Positions 40,785 to 41,146 of a stretch of 41,146 nucleotides of DNA are shown piece by piece; the stretch's first letter is position 1, and each line of letters begins with the position of its first letter. The stretch spans positions 1-41,146 of the forward strand of contig PLNE01000067.1 in assembly GCA_003141695.1 (NCBI GenBank), given 5' to 3'. A program made the position numbers and the translations under genes. Origin of the DNA: Candidatus Dormiibacterota bacterium. Lineage in GTDB: Bacteria; Chloroflexota; Dormibacteria; Aeolococcales; Aeolococcaceae. Under the pieces are notes generated by a model. The model saw nothing but the letters and a program-made list of their open reading frames with translations. It was not told the origin of the DNA and ran no database searches.

Positions 40785-41146
40785 CTGCCTGCGCTCGAAC
40801 CCTACACCCGCCGGCTGCTGGGTCACGTGCGACCGATCGTCGTCGCCAACCGCGCCCCGCTGGTCCTGGAGGCAGCGGATCCGCTGCTCGGACGCCCGGA
40901 GCGGCTGGTCAAGGGTGGCGGTGGACTGGTGACCGCCCTCTCGTCGCTCGCCGCGGAGACCGGCGCCCTCTGGGTGGCGGCCGCGCGCGACGAGCAGGAC
41001 CGCGAGCTCGCCGCTCGAGGCGATCCCGCCCAGCTGCGGACGGCGGACGGGACCGACTACCGGGTGGCGTTCATCCAGCCCAGCGCCGAGGCCTACGACC
41101 TCTACTACAACGTGATCAGCAATCCGCTGCTCTGGTTCATCCAGCA
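40785..41146 (+). CDS. otsA: Trehalose-6-phosphate synthase (GT20), C-terminus beyond window
   Basis: About 120 N-terminal residues of an OtsA-type retaining glycosyltransferase making trehalose-6-phosphate from a nucleotide-glucose donor and glucose-6-phosphate. Visible motifs are PIVVANRAPL, the glycine-rich VKGGGGLVTAL, and YDLYYNVISNPLLWFIQ near the edge, which align with the N-terminal GT20 domain. An AGGAGG at 40773-40778 is 6 nt before CTG 40785, making CTG a serious start candidate; GTG 40827 (MRPIVVANR) is the conventional alternative, with a weak site. Whether a fused phosphatase domain follows cannot be seen. Confidence 0.88.
   Translation, partial: MPALEPYTRRLLGHVRPIVVANRAPLVLEAADPLLGRPERLVKGGGGLVTALSSLAAETGALWVAAARDEQDRELAARGDPAQLRTADGTDYRVAFIQPSAEAYDLYYNVISNPLLWFIQ

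Overview
The window is a 41 kb, very GC-rich chromosomal segment with dense genes, many GTG/TTG starts and ATGA-type overlaps. There is no phage, IS element, CRISPR array or rRNA. Gene content fits a high-GC, Terrabacteria-type bacterium related to Chloroflexota, Dormibacterota or Actinomycetota: an actinobacterial-style inositol-phosphate synthase with phosphatidylinositol mannoside genes, a PucR regulator, a SulP transporter and an OtsA-type enzyme. The phylum is an inference from content, not a measurement.

Layout. (1) 1-4.0 kb, minus strand: a nitrogen locus of glnA, a PucR-type regulator and amt (cut by the window edge), with related GC-rich palindromes upstream of glnA and amt. (2) 4.46-6.54 kb, plus strand: a membrane GAF-GGDEF-EAL protein whose GGDEF motif is degenerate and whose EAL domain looks intact. 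(3) 6.6-9.2 kb, minus strand: a rhodanese, a TusA-like small protein and a GH1 beta-glucosidase. A small membrane protein and hisC follow. (4) 10.8-26.1 kb: a beta-glucoside (probably cellobiose/cello-oligosaccharide) utilisation island. It holds a GH94 cellobiose phosphorylase, a divergent GH3-PA14 glucosidase, a second GH3, and an operon of a LacI-family repressor, two DPP-type permeases, two ATPases and a family-5 lipoprotein binding protein. The repressor promoter carries a near-perfect copy of the Streptomyces CebR (cellobiose repressor) box. A chemoreceptor (26.3-28.2 kb) lies next to this island.

(5) 28.7-32.2 kb: DNA polymerase III delta-prime, a CPBP intramembrane protease and a SulP transporter. 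(6) 32.3-36.7 kb, minus strand: an ArsR regulator, ino1, a LpxL/PatA-like acyltransferase, a PimA-like mannosyltransferase and a CDP-alcohol phosphatidyltransferase. This is a compact route from glucose-6-phosphate to acylated phosphatidylinositol mannosides, with the regulator as first gene of the operon. (7) 36.9-38.2 kb, plus strand: a tRNA-Tyr(GUA) immediately followed by tyrosyl-tRNA synthetase. Both look archaeal/eukaryal: the tRNA is class I with a 5-nt variable loop and a C1:G72 pair, and the enzyme has archaeal-type motifs. This is the most unusual item in the window. (8) 38.2-41.1 kb: a frameshifted SIMPL-domain gene, a RCK-type K+ channel, a small hypothetical protein and the start of a trehalose-6-phosphate synthase.

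All functions are read from protein motifs and context. No database search was possible.
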